A program made the translations under genes and the position numbers. From Triglochin maritima (Eukaryota > Streptophyta > Magnoliopsida > Alismatales > Juncaginaceae), in NCBI GenBank assembly GCA_963682175.1, contig OY821792.1, positions 30,998,652 through 31,062,651 on the forward strand: a stretch of 64,000 nucleotides of DNA. Reading direction: 5' to 3'. Below are positions 51,004-62,640 of this stretch, in pieces. The notes below the pieces were generated by a model. The model worked only from the letters and a program-made list of their open reading frames with translations. It was not told the DNA's origin and did not search any database. Numbering within the stretch: position 1 is the first letter of the stretch; each line of letters opens with the position of its first letter.

Positions 51004-51159
51004 AGATTATTTGACTGATACTTATTTTAACAAGTGGTGCATATCTATACATAAGAAGAAGTTTTTTTATAATAAAAAAAGAAAAGATCATGAACTAATG
51101 GTGGGTGACATTGAAAGTAAAACCAAGTAGTACGGTTTTGGACGAGACTCATACCCTAC

Positions 51160-51166
51160 TATATAA
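51160..51166 (+). promoter_or_regulatory. TATA box of the ATL gene
   Basis: TATATAA 113 nt upstream of the ATG, followed by repeated CATAA units. Confidence 0.55.
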
Positions 51167-51278
51167 CATAGGAATCATAACATAACATAACATATCCCTC
51201 ACCCAGCAGAAACTCGAAGTCACAGACAGACCCAAAAGGCCAAAACCCCGTAAGAAAGAAAGATATATTTAAACTACG

Positions 51279-52133
51279 ATGACCTCCCGCCGGCGATATC
51301 TCTCCGGCGACGATGACTCCTCCTGCTCCGACCACTGCTCCCCGTCCCCATCCCCAAACCCCCTCCCCACCTACTCCCACCCCCACTCCAACCGCAGCCA
51401 AACCATAATAATCGTCGTCATCTTCTCCTTCATCACCATCTGCTTCGTCCTCCTCACCTACTACACCATCCTCCTCTGCCAGGACCCCCACACCCTCCGT
51501 CGCCGCCGCCGTCTCCTTCGTCGTCGCCCCCCTCCCCTCGACCTCCCCGTCTCTCACCCCCCCACCCACCACGTCTGGCTCATTCGCACCGTCGGCCTCG
51601 ACGCCGCTTCCATCGCCTCCCTCCCCCTCCTAAAACGCGGCGTCGGGGACCCGATCTCCGGCGCCGGAGATTGCTCCATCTGCCTCGGGGAGGTCGCCGA
51701 GGGGGAGGTTTATAGGGTGTTGCCCAAGTGTGGGCACGTGTTCCACGTGTATTGTATTGACACGTGTCTGAGAGCGCACGTGAGTTGCCCGGTTTGCCGG
51801 GCGCCGGTGGTCGTTGAGCCCGGGGAGAAGACGGAAGAGGATGAGGGTGGGAGTGAGGGAGAGGGGGATCGGAGGGTTGTTAGGGTTCGGAGCGATTTGG
51901 GGACGGAGAGGGAGATGGAGATGGGGAGGTTAAGGAGGTCGGTTTCGATGGGGGAGGTGAGGATTGGATTTGGAGGGGTTGGTTATTGTAATGCCGAGTC
52001 GAGTTCCACGGCGAAGAGTGAGGTGGAAGGGAGTGTGCCGGAATTGGAACCCGATGGGTCGTCGACCGGGACCGGTCCCAATGGGGGGTCGTTTTTGTCG
52101 CGGTTTCGGGGCCGAAATGGGGCTCTTCTTTGA
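51279..52133 (+). CDS. ATL-type RING-H2 E3 ubiquitin ligase
   Basis: Intronless, 284 codons, as usual for the ATL family: membrane E3 ligases that transfer ubiquitin from an E2 to substrates, often in stress or defence responses. A Ser/Pro-rich N-terminus is followed by one transmembrane segment (about 42-67), an Arg-rich stretch (73-83), the GLD motif (106-108) and a RING-H2 with ligands C132, C135, C151, H153, H156, C159, C170 and C173. The Trp normally found four residues after the sixth ligand (CIDTW) is Cys163 (CIDTCL). An acidic Gly/Glu-rich tail follows. The start is the first ATG after the TATA box. The long antisense frame over the 5' half is a composition artefact. I cannot assign an ATL number. 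Confidence 0.93.
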   Translation: MTSRRRYLSGDDDSSCSDHCSPSPSPNPLPTYSHPHSNRSQTIIIVVIFSFITICFVLLTYYTILLCQDPHTLRRRRRLLRRRPPPLDLPVSHPPTHHVWLIRTVGLDAASIASLPLLKRGVGDPISGAGDCSICLGEVAEGEVYRVLPKCGHVFHVYCIDTCLRAHVSCPVCRAPVVVEPGEKTEEDEGGSEGEGDRRVVRVRSDLGTEREMEMGRLRRSVSMGEVRIGFGGVGYCNAESSSTAKSEVEGSVPELEPDGSSTGTGPNGGSFLSRFRGRNGALL

Positions 52134-53288
52134 AATTGACTTGGTTACAATGTTGAAATTGACTTGGTTACAAGTGTTTGTTTGAGGAATTTGAATTCCT
52201 CAGAAACAGAGAATCCGATGGCAATATAATTTCAAGTGTTCGGTTTCGTTGCCGAGCAGATATGGATGCTTACTTTGCATGTAGAATTGCAAGCGAGAAT
52301 GCGTTCCGTCCAAAAGCAAGTGGATGTGGAATGCTGCGTGCGATCGTGTGTGTAGAGGTAAAAGCAGAGATTCTTTTCGTTGCGTAGATTGCTTGTTTGC
52401 TTATATTGAGCTTATGCTGAAATGAGGCTGTTTTGGTCGGTCTTCAGAGTAACATGTGTGTGCGAATTGAGATTATTTTCTCATATTGAAATTGTGATGG
52501 ATGAAGTACTCAAGCCCCTCAACCTATTTTCAGCTTGAATTTGATTTTCCGTGTGGTTGATGTTTTCTTCTCTCTCTCATCTGATACTCTCTTTCCTCAC
52601 GTTTCAAGTTCAACTCACTAGAGTATCAGTTTTAACTCTTCTAACTTTCATCAACCCAACTAGACAAATTTCACTCCAGGAAATCTTTTGTTGCCCCAAC
52701 TGCAATTACTAGTGCCTTAGTTTGAACTTGTAACTGGGAATAAAACATTGATTTCCATATCCCCTGATAACATTGATGTTCAGAACGAAGAATTCAGCTA
52801 CTTTTCTTTTAAAGCTCTGCACTCAAATGCCTATGTTAACTATCAAGTCATAGATATCACTTCAAAAATTGATGGAATATATTTTCTATTCGTACAAAGT
52901 TTACAATAAGCAACTGAGAAAGGAGAAGAAATGATTTTAAGTCATGCATTGAAAAATTTCAATCAACCTGCACTATGTGTTCTACATTCCTGGAGAACCC
53001 TGCAGAAATTCGAATGTAGACGGCCACCACCACGCCATCGGCCTGGTTTCTCAACAAAACAAATAACATTTCAAATCCTTTTCACTGAACTTCCAAATCC
53101 CAAGGATCATCCGTAACTAGTAGGAAAATTATGATGTTACAAGCAAATAACATAACACAACATTTCCTCAAACTGAACAACATAAGTGCCTGACTGTTCA
53201 CAAAGTAAAAACACAAACTCTGCCAACGAGGTTACTTCTGGTAAGAATGGTACCTGCGATAATGCGGTACATAGAACTAAGGACAGTG
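52134..53288. other. ATL 3' flank, nothing recognised
   Basis: Likely 3' UTR and spacer. A short direct repeat TTGAAATTGACTTGGTTACAA lies just after the stop. No further gene is supported. Confidence 0.55.
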
Positions 53289-55039
53289 TAAGAGCATCTT
53301 TAACGCGGAAAAAACAGGGGCCGCCGGGATTCAACCCACCCCCAGCTCCCTTAGCGCCCGAAATTGGCGACCCGGGTTGGCTACGTGGCCAACCCGGGTT
53401 GGTTTTTTTTAAACAAAGGATTAAAAATTAATTTTTATATGTTTAATAATTTTTTATTGATATATATATATATATATATATATTTATAGAGTAAGGTTAG
53501 AATGAGCCCCGGGCTCATTTTGTTTAAATGAGCTCCTCAAGATCTAACCATTCATCTTAATCTGAATGGTTGTAGGTGTTTTACTTTAAGTAAGGGTATT
53601 ACAGTAAATGTGTTGGTCTTCCCAAACCCTTCAATCAACGTTACCAAAAGAAACCCAATTTCTTCCTTCTATTTTCGTCATCCTTTTCTTCTCACCCTCC
53701 AAACCGTTATTGCCAATCACAACCACGGATTCTTCGATACATCTTGCTTTTGTTTGGTTAGTTTTTGCAACTGATTTCGTTTTTGTTTTGTTTTTTGATC
53801 CTGATTTCAGTTCTTGCTTGGTTTTATTTTTTTGCAGCAAATTTCATTTTTGCTTGGTTTTTTGATGCAGATTTCGTTTATTTTTGGTTGTTTGCTCCTA
53901 AACTCGGTTTTGTTTGGTTTTAGGTTTTGCGGTAGATTTCGATTTGGCTTTGTTTTTTCTTGTTTATTTCGTTTTTGTTCGTTTTTTACTCCTGATTTCT
54001 GTTTTTTTTAGATTTTTGCTGCTGATTCGATTTTTACTTGGTTTTTGGCTGCTGATTTTCATTTCTATTTTGTGGATCTTTAATCTTGCGGCTTATTTGG
54101 GGTCTATATAATTTTTGGTAGAACATTGAGTTTATATTAGGACTTGTGGGTTTGGAATTCATTTCGATTTGTTTAATGAAAATCGATTAATTGGGTATTG
54201 GATGTGCTTTTTTTCGTAGTTTCCTTTTATTTGTAGTGGTGAAAATTTTATTTGGTTGAACTACTATTTGTTTTCAGAGGGCAAAATTCCAAATTATGGA
54301 AATTGTAGAACGAAATCCAACCTCTTGTGAGTCCGGAGAAATCCAATCAGGTCTACTGGAAAATGGGATAAGTTTGATTTTTAATTACTTTTGAAAGTGG
54401 ATTTTCACATTGAAAACTATGATATCAACATATTAAGTAAAATCGAAAATAATTTTGATTTGTAACGGGAAAATCGTAATGGTAGCCGCAATAGAAATAT
54501 GAGTACTGTAATATGATATTGAAAACTGTAATATTGATGTTTCGAACCGTAATATAAAATTGATACCTGTAATATTGACCGTTTTAGTTGTAACTAGAAT
54601 ATCTCTCTTGCGATAGAGGTGGAAGATCGAAATTTAGTAGTAATCGTATTCAATCAGATCTTGAGAAAAAACAAGCAAAAGTCATAGACAATGTAAAACG
54701 TGCATGCAATATTCGAACCACGACTCGAGAACTTGTCATACTAGGAAGGATAAGAAAACGCAAGTAGTTAATCTTCTTTGTCAAAATGCATTATACTTGA
54801 TAATTGTCTTATGTCGTCTTTGGGATTTTGCAGGGTTACAACTGAAGATACATGTAAATTGCAGGAATAAGTTGCAAGAGAGATTAATATACGTGGACAA
54901 GATAATACATGCAAAGAAGAATAAAAAAAACTATTACAATCTCCTACATGAATACACATCATTTTTTGATTTTTTATTGAAACATTCTATATACTCTTAT
55001 TTTTGTTGAATATGTTAGGTTTTGTCTAACACAATGGTG

Positions 55040-56870
55040 AATGAGTACAGGTTATGTAACTTGTATGACTGTATCTATTAGAAGTAGTATTACAGTAACA
55101 ACCGTAATATCAAAAAGATGCTGTAATATTATTTTGTAAAACGTAATATTAAAAAGGTATTACATTCACAAAACGTAATATCAAGATGTTGTAATATTAA
55201 TTTGTTAGACGTAAGATAAAATTATTTTTACTCCTTCCCAAAATTAAAAAATGGATGGCTAATGATGTGTAAAATGTAATGCGGTTCTTGATATAATGTG
55301 AGGTTTACAAACGTTTCAATAAGTGATCGAAGATTATAACATGTGTTAAAAAACTTTTACAATCTCCTACAGGAATACACATCACTTTTTAATTGAAACA
55401 TTCTGTATAGTTTTATTTTTGTAGAATATGTTAGGCTTTGTCCAACACAATAGTGATTGAGTACAAGTTATGTAACTTGTATGATTGTTTCTATTGACAG
55501 TAATATTACGGTAACAACCGTAATATCAACAAGATGTTGTAATATTAATTTGTTAGACATAAGATAAAATATTTTTAGTGATGCGCAAAAAGAGATGGAT
55601 GACCAACTCATGTTAAAATAAAATATTGATTCTATAAAAATCAACAACTTGTATGACTGTATCTATTAGCAGTAGTATTACGGTAACAACTGTAATATCA
55701 ACAAGATGCTGTAATATTATTTTGTAAAATATAATATTAAAAAGGTATTACATTCGCAATACGTAATATCAAGATGTTGTAATATTAATTTGTTAGACGT
55801 AAGATATAATATTTTTTAGTGAGCGCAAAAAGAGATGGATGACTAACTCATGTTAAAATAAAATCACGATCCTATAAAAATCAGCAACTTGTATGACTGT
55901 ATCTATTAGTAGTAGTATTACGGTAACAACCGTAATATAAACAAGACGTTGTAATATTATTTTGTAAAACGTAATATTAAAAAAATATTACATTAACAAA
56001 ACGTAATATCAAGATGTTGTAATCATCCTGCGCCTTCAAACTAACTATTTTAGATACTCCACATTATTAAAAATTGCAAAAGTTTATGTAAGAGTAACAT
56101 TGAATAGGAGATAGTAATCATAATCTGTAATACTAGTTTATCAACACTAAAGATCTCTATAAAAATCAGCAACTTTAAAGATTTAGTCATACATACAACA
56201 ATTGCATGAAAATTGTAATATTGTATCATTCGAAAACACAAATTCCAAAAAAAAAATTCACTGAATTATTTGGAACTTGTTTCACGAAGTATCATAGCAA
56301 CGTATTCAGCACGAATCCGAGTCGTATCTTCTTCTCCAAAATCAAATATATCTTTTCCTTCAGAGAGATATTCTGCAAACTTCAATACATACAATCCACA
56401 ATTCAAACCTGTGGCTGATTGCTGGGGGACAGGAAACATGTTTTATTTCTCAGCTCTTCATATTCTAAAAAATATGCGTCATTTCGAAGTACTTAGCCAC
56501 CCACTTAGACTGCAAAAAAGTAACATTTAAACTCATAAGAACCAAACATACCTATTGAAAACTGAAAATAATAAACTTTAAACCATTGCTTAATAGAAAC
56601 AAAAAATAATGGTAATGAGTACAAGTTATGTACCTTGTATGATTGTGAGAAAGTGTGAGAAAGTTCAAAATCTTGAGTATCTCAATTTATTTCGAAAAAG
56701 TACTACTAAGAATGGGAGTGAAGCATGTTACTAAATATTAGTTGTATCTATTAGCTGTAATATTACGGTAACAACTGTAATATCCAAAGGCTGCTGTAAT
56801 ATTACTTTTCAAAATGTAATATTAGAAGGGTATTTACATTAACCATACGTAATATCAAGGTTTAATATTA
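55040..56870 (+). repeat. AT-rich repeats with GTAATATTA motif
   Basis: Units of about 240 bp at 55060-55215, 55480-55575, 55650-55805 and 55890-56025, with an outlier at 56745-56860, share ACTGTATCTATTAG, TTACGGTAACAAC, GTAATATCAA and ATGTTGTAATATTA. They are non-coding and lie inside the Kaonashi-like element. Confidence 0.8.
56266..56439 (-). pseudogene. ULP1-like (C48) cysteine protease remnant
   Basis: A 57-residue frame contains PQQS, NCGLYVLKFAEYLSEGKD and DTTRIRAEYVAMILRE. The Gln and Cys positions match the oxyanion Gln and catalytic Cys of ULP1-type SUMO proteases, and the end matches their C-terminal helix. The upstream His/Asp part is missing or shifted. ULP1-like domains are known from Kaonashi MULEs. 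Confidence 0.6.
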
Positions 56871-57689
56871 TTTGAAGCTAACTCTCGACCACCAACAAGG
56901 TTCGAAAAATTCTTGAAGGCGCACATCACACGCGTCTCCACAAAACGAACTAATTACAACAATACATGTTACAAGTTCAGCAAAGAAAGTTGTCCATGAC
57001 AATTAAACTTTGTCAAATAGAATTAGGAAACTAAAACCAAGGTGCTCATTTATTGAAAAAGGATACAAGGGGAAAACACAACCAACATATATAGAAGAAG
57101 GAAATGAACTACCAAAAATGCAAACAATAAAAAACGTGATCTCTAACACCAAGAATGGTAGGAGGGCGAAGAGCATGATTTCCTTGAAATACTCAAGAAG
57201 GTTCTGATCTTCACGGTCCATTCCAAATTGTTACCATGTCAATGAAAAATAACTACATCAGCAAAAGCATTATTCTTTAGCAACATATGCAAATCAGAAA
57301 AATGGTTGAGTACAGTTGAGGTTAACTTGCATTTCACTGGCTGGGATTGTTTTTGAAAAATTACAAAAGAAGCATACGGTTAGGATAACCAAAAGAAGAA
57401 TTTATTTTTTGCTCCCATTAATTTCAGATGTAGTTGTCATGCACTCAAATTCATTTTGATATCCAAAAGACATAAACCAAATTCAAAACAATTCTCTGAT
57501 CATGTTCCTCCCTGTTTTGGATCATGGAATCAAAAAATGAGAAACAACTCAAATGTATGTACTGAAAAATCTTATCCTAAATTCCTGAACCGAACACAAA
57601 ACATTCTTCCACAGTTATTGTTGGCTTCTTGAAGAAAGTGTGTGTTTTTTACAAAACATCCATGTCCAAAATCAGTCAGGAATTCAGAA

Positions 57690-57760
57690 ATTCAGACCTT
57701 AACCCAAACTGCAAACCCCAACCCCAAACTGCAAACCCTAACCCCAACCCCAAAAGAGAA
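57690..57760 (+). repeat. Short C/A-rich tandem repeat
   Basis: CCCAAACTGCAAACCC units and AACCCTAACCCCAACCCC runs, inside the Kaonashi-like element. The few CCCTAA copies are not a telomere tract. Confidence 0.6.
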
Positions 57761-58603
57761 ATAAAAAATCATACCAATCAATGACGTTGGGGGTTTGTCC
57801 ACTCGCTCTACCACGTGATTCCTCCATTTCGGTTTGGGGATGAGGGATGGCGTTCAAGGATTGAGGACGACAATGATGGTGGAGGTTTAGGTCGACGACG
57901 ATGCCGATGGCGATGTCGTTGGGGGTTTGGGGACGACGAGGTGGGGATTTTTTGTGAGCCGTGCATGGGTTTGGTCTGTCGGGGGTTTCCTTCGATGGAG
58001 ATGAGAGGGTTTGGTGCTGGAAGGTGGGGTGAGAGGTGGGGGGAGAGGATTTTGTGTAGGAGGGTTTTGAGAGGATTTTACAAGTTTTGTTAAATTCCGA
58101 TTGTACCCTTTCTTAAGTAATTGTAACAAGATTTAATATCAATGGTTGGATTTGATTTTGATGGTGGATGTTTAGGGGGCTCACTTAAACTTAAATGAGC
58201 CCTGGGCTCATTCTATAATTTCTGTATATTTATATATAATTATAATTATTTTTTGAAAATTAAAACAAATAATCAAATACCCTACTTTCTCTCCCCTCTA
58301 CGTTATTTGGAGATCAATCTTTGGAAAAAAATAATAATTTTAAAAAATCTTAAAAAATGAAAACAAATAAAAAAACACATTTTCAGAAAAAAAGATTTGA
58401 AAAAAAGATTTAAAATAACTTTAAAATAAATATATTAACATTATTAACTATTATCAATATTAAAAAAAATTAGGTAAATTATTTAATTGATATGTATATT
58501 GTTTTATATAATTAGAATTAATTTCTAAGAATTAAAATAAATGAAAATTAATAAGATAAAATCGTTGTAAAAATAATTTATTTAATAGTTTGTGTATTTT
58601 TTT

Positions 58604-59289
58604 CAAGGTTTTCAGAACTGAACCGGTCATCGAACCGATAAAACTTCGGTTTTGGTTCAATGTGGTCGAACCACGGTCCAACCACGGTCGGACCGTTGAT
58701 GACGTCAGCATGACATCAGGATTTTTGAGACCCGAAGTTGGACCGGACCGAATAAATATTAACGGTCGGACCGGTGGTCGGACCGATTTGAACCGATTTT
58801 TGTAAAATTATTTAATATATACACACCAAACGTTAAATATAATTCATGATATCAGACATAATTTGCTTAACTCAGTAAATTTACTATCTTTACTTAATGG
58901 AACAAATTTGCTTGAATACGAATTAGAGAAAATATTATTTGGATTAAGAATCTAAAATCAAAATCAATCTTCAATATTATCCATGACATCATACTTACGA
59001 AGGGATTTGGTGAGGGAGAGAAGAGTTTGTGGGTGGTGGATTTTTGTTTGTAAGAATAAGAAAAAATATCATCATATTTTTTGATTTTTAAAATTTAGGA
59101 AAATTTAAAATATTTTTATGTCTGGTTCGACCAACCGGTCCAACCAAATGGTCCGACCCGGTCGGACCGGGTTCAATCCGGTTCAGAACGGTTCAACTAG
59201 ACGGTCGGTTTTTTAGTTGAACCGGCCGTTGAACCATCGGTTCCCGGTTCGACCGGGTCGAACCGTCCGGTCCGGTTTTTAAAACCTTG
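58604..59289. mobile_element. hAT-like foldback element rich in GGTCGGACCG
   Basis: Ends CAAGGTTTTCAGAACTGAAC and, inverted, CAAGGTTTTTAAAACCGGAC. The flanks ATTTTTTT (58596-58603) and ATTTTTGT (59290-59297) match at 7 of 8, as for a hAT target duplication. Both arms are dense in AACCGG and GGTCGGACCG-type palindromes. Non-coding; the short ORF at the left is not a gene. Confidence 0.65.
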
Positions 59290-60053
59290 ATTTTTGTGGT
59301 GGAACAAAAAATGTGGTAAAAAGAAATAAATTGGAGGAGAGAGTGTGTTGAAAGTGGGGTTGGGGTTAAGAAGTGAAAAATGGGTTGGGTTGGGTGGTGG
59401 GTTGCATAGTGTTTTTTGCTGACGTGGCGGAGAGAGAAACTGGGTTGGAGGAAAAAATGAGGTTGGGGTTAAATGTGCTCTAATGACCCTAACCTTATTA
59501 AGAGGCTAATGGTGTTTAGGTGGAGTTGATGGTGGGGTTTGCATGGGAGTTGGGGGAGGAATAATGGAGGTATGGGTGGAACGACGTGAAGGAGGTGGGC
59601 TACGGTGTAGGAGCATGGTGGTGATGTGTTGGGGTGAGGCGAGGAAGTAGGGTTGCTGTTGGTGTTGGGTTTGGAGAAAATGAGAAGCTCATATCTCTCT
59701 CTCACGTTCTCTCATTCCTTCTTCCTCTTGTCACCTCTCTCATTTACCTCTCTTCTTCGTTGAAGCAGCAGCTGCGTCGGGCGGAGTGAGTGATTGTGGT
59801 ACGAAGGCGCGTGGAGGAGGACGCGTGTGAGGTCGCGGTCTTGAGGCGCCGTCGTGTGAGCTCCGGCGTTCTTCGTCGTTCTTTGCGAAGAGGTATTCCA
59901 AGTTCTTGCATTAGATGCTTGTGTTGCTCACCCACGTTGGGGTGGAGTTGTGGTCGGTCGCGGGAGGTCGAAGACCTCACCGGCGGCAAGAAACGACGTA
60001 AAATCATTGGCTAGCGCAAGGTTGCTCTTGACCAACGGTCGACCGGTTTAGTG

Positions 60054-62104
60054 AAGGGAATGTGTTCTAAAAGTTTTACTTTTAAATGACAATTATTATG
60101 AATTGAATGAGAAATCATTTTGTTCATTGTTTATGTTATTCGTCTTTTAGAAGTGTTAAGGAAGAGGTTCTTGGTCCTTAACCGTAGAACTCTAAAAGAT
60201 ATTGGTTTACATAAAACAAAAGATATTCGCAATCATGGTAATTAACATGGAACATTAATTACCGAGTTAAGATTGTCGTGTTGGTCATAGATCATTGTAG
60301 CTCTACAAGTGAATGACAACACGGGTATGCAAAAGAGGAAAATATTACTTTTGTATACTGAATAGACCTAATAAGTAAAATATTATAGAAATGTGTTTCT
60401 GTGTCATTAATATTTTACAATGTCTTTGGTCCTTTGATATGAGACTTATATCTAATCACTTAAGGAATACTTAATTAGATCAGTGTCTTGAACTATCGAT
60501 CAGTGTAGTGTAAAGGCATTGGTTGGTTAAGTACAACTTTTGTTGGAGAAGATAGTTAGTCAAAAGACTATCATTGCCCCTCTTAATTGAGTGATGATAT
60601 TAGTGGGCCCCTTGATAAAACAATGTTATAATGTGCACAATGTGATTTGAGTTAAGTCACATATTTATAACTAGCTTAAAGAGATCAAGAAATGAATACT
60701 AATACAAAGATGACACAATACTACTTTGTGTGTATTCTTAATATCATGAGGCAAGGGACGGACACAAGTGGTGCACTCCATCACTAAGTGGATCGGGTTT
60801 TGGTTCGAGTGGAATTAAGACATCTAACTAATTGAGAGCTATAATGTGTAGCTAGATACCGCTTATAGCTTGTGATATTAAGCTCTTAATATCACTGTCA
60901 ACTTAGTTTAGATCCTCCCATAGGTCACACCACAAAACTGGGAAACAAGAAATGAGGATTTTGAGTTCATAGGATGTGTCGGGTTTCATGTGAAAATATG
61001 ACACATGGGGTGAACAAGCAAAATCAAAATTATGTTGTGATTAATAGCATAATTAGAATCTAAATTGAATTCATATGTGATGTAAATATTATGGGGTGTA
61101 ATCTATTATCATTACATAGGATAATATGTTACATAAGTTATGAATTTATTACTAATCCCGAAATGTCAAATTTTGTAGGGGTTAAACCGAAATTTGACAA
61201 GTCTGCAGCACAGTGCACAAACGGTCGACCTCTAAACAGTAAACGGTCGACCGGATGTGGGACGGTCGATCGCAATATTGCACGGTCGACCGGATGTGTG
61301 CACATCGTAACATGGATTTCGTCTGTTCGTTTTCGGTCGACCGAATTTATCGGTCGGTCAACCGAACATTGTGATGAAATATTTTAATGTTGCGAACGGT
61401 CGACCGAAACCAGGTCTAAACGGTCGACCGGACCTCGCAGACGGTCGACCGGTCAGACGGTTTTATGCAGAATTAATTTAAGAATTAATTAGATCATGCA
61501 TGGAATTGGTCCATAATTGATTTAATTCGTGGCTAAGATTATTTATTAATAAATAATGGATGGTTAGATGGAATTTTGCATGGAATCATGGGCAAGAGGT
61601 TGCACATGAATAGGTAATTTGGAGAGAACCTATAAATACAAGGTTATCTCATTACCTCCTTAATTAATTCATTATTTTTCTTATGCAAAATCTGTCTCCA
61701 TAATTCTCCACGAAATTACAGTAATTCTTAAGTTTAGTTTTAGTTCTTCAGAGGTCATCTTCTAAAGGGAACTAAAGAGGGGTTAGTAATTGGATTCTAA
61801 ACCCTATTGGAGATTGAGATGCTAGCTCGTCTCTCTCCAATCTTGTTTAGAGTTTGGTGAAATCTCGGAGGCATCCGGCGCAGCAACAAGCATCCTCAAC
61901 GTCTCCGAATCTTCAAGAAGTTTTAGAGAACTTCTAGGTATGGATTTCGGAGTCCCATGTTTGTTTTAATAAAAGTTTTAAAATTAGTTATTGAAACAAA
62001 CCGATGCATGCATGAAATAAAATATGGAAAATTGAAAATTGATCCTTATTATACATAAAAAAATCAAAAATATATATGTATAATTAAACATGAAATCCTA
62101 CAGT
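60054..62104 (+). mobile_element. LTR-like insert inside copy C, flanked by 32-bp repeats
   Basis: The insert is bounded by an exact 32-bp direct repeat of the host LTR (60022-60053 and 62105-62136). Its inner part, 60061-62102, has TG...CA ends (TGTGTTCTAA...ATCCTACA), a TATA-like CCTATAAATACAAGG near 61628, and a palindrome cluster. It therefore looks like an LTR of a second family, but there is no 5-bp target duplication: 7 extra bases stand on the left and 2 on the right. No ORF is supported. Confidence 0.6.
61223..61450. repeat. GGTCGACC palindrome cluster in the insert
   Basis: Seven exact GGTCGACC palindromes in 230 bp, in sequence otherwise unrelated to family 1. Confidence 0.85.
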
Positions 62105-62117
62105 TTGCTCTTGACCA

Positions 62118-62640
62118 ACGGTCGACCGGTTTAGTGTATTTTGCCCGACTTTAACCAACACCGGTCAAACGATGTCGTGTGGCGGTCGACCGGTCGTGCT
62201 TGTGCTGGTGGGTCGGGGTTGTCTAGGAGTTTTCAGTCGAACGAGACCCCTGATTCGTTCGACCGATTGTTTCGTGTTTCGCTTGGACCAGACATTGATC
62301 ATCCAAACAGTCGACTGTTTTAGACCTTTTGTCCGACCAGAACTTAAGTGAACTTAATTGTGTTGTATGTTGTTCGACCAATTTTATGATCTTGTTCGAC
62401 TGGTAGATGACCTAGAATGCTAGGATGACCCTGGTAGTTTTCGATCGACCGGGACCCCTGAGTCGGTCGACCGAATAGACTTGTATGATTTTGACCAGAC
62501 TCCGGAGTTTGACCACGTTCGGTCGACCGGTTTTAGACTTTTGTTTGACCGTTGGGGATTGAGTTTTGAGCACAGAGTTCGACCGTTGTAGGCGTTCGGT
62601 CGACTGATTCCTTTGCGGAAGCGGTCGACCGGTATACCTT
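62118..62640. repeat. GGTCGACC palindrome cluster (copy C)
   Basis: Five exact palindromes and many near-copies, collinear with the clusters of copies A and B. A sixth exact copy lies at 60038, left of the insert. Confidence 0.85.

Larger units (their letters stand above)
53488..58225. mobile_element. MULE-like element with ULP1 remnant (Kaonashi-like)
   Basis: Outer ends AGAGTAAGGTTAGAATGAGC and, inverted, ACAGAAATTATAGAATGAGC lie between 8-bp copies of ATATTTAT (53480-53487 and 58226-58233, in AT-rich context, so weak). Inversion extends at lower similarity over about 120 bp, including ACCATTCAT/ATGGTT and TTAAGTAAGGGTA-like blocks. Each end contains the palindrome AATGAGCCC-GGGCTCATT. Inside are a ULP1 peptidase fragment and a short frame after ATG 54296 (MEIVERNPTSCESGEIQSG) that resembles a FAR1-type N-terminus. 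No transposase core remains. Confidence 0.6.
53292..59480. mobile_element. Tourist/Harbinger-like element, expanded by nested insertions
   Basis: Ends GAGCATCTTTAACGCGG (left) and, inverted, GAGCACATTTAACCCCAACC (right) with TAA target copies at 53289-53291 and 59481-59483. The left arm holds a hairpin CCCGGGTTGGC/GCCAACCCGGG at 53371-53398. Removing the two nested elements leaves roughly 0.77 kb of AT-rich DNA without genes, which fits a MITE. Confidence is limited by the short, diverged ends. Confidence 0.65.

Noticed and set aside
51159..51572. 137-codon antisense ORF over the 5' half of the ATL gene
   Set aside because: Val/Gly/Glu-rich mirror of a C-rich coding region. The sense strand has a full RING-H2 protein, a TATA box and a single complete exon.
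52931..53116. 61-codon ORF downstream of the ATL gene
   Set aside because: No domain, no start or splice context. Background-length ORF in AT-rich DNA.
57003..57221. 72-codon hydrophobic minus ORF (MDREDQNLLEYFKEIML...)
   Set aside because: It looks membrane-like, but there is no family match, no splice context and no repeat in the window. Too short to call inside a decayed transposon.
60061..62102. Ordinary solo LTR with 5-bp target duplication
   Set aside because: TG...CA ends exist, but the flanking five bases do not match. The exact repeat is 32 bp of host LTR, so it is listed as an unusual insert instead.
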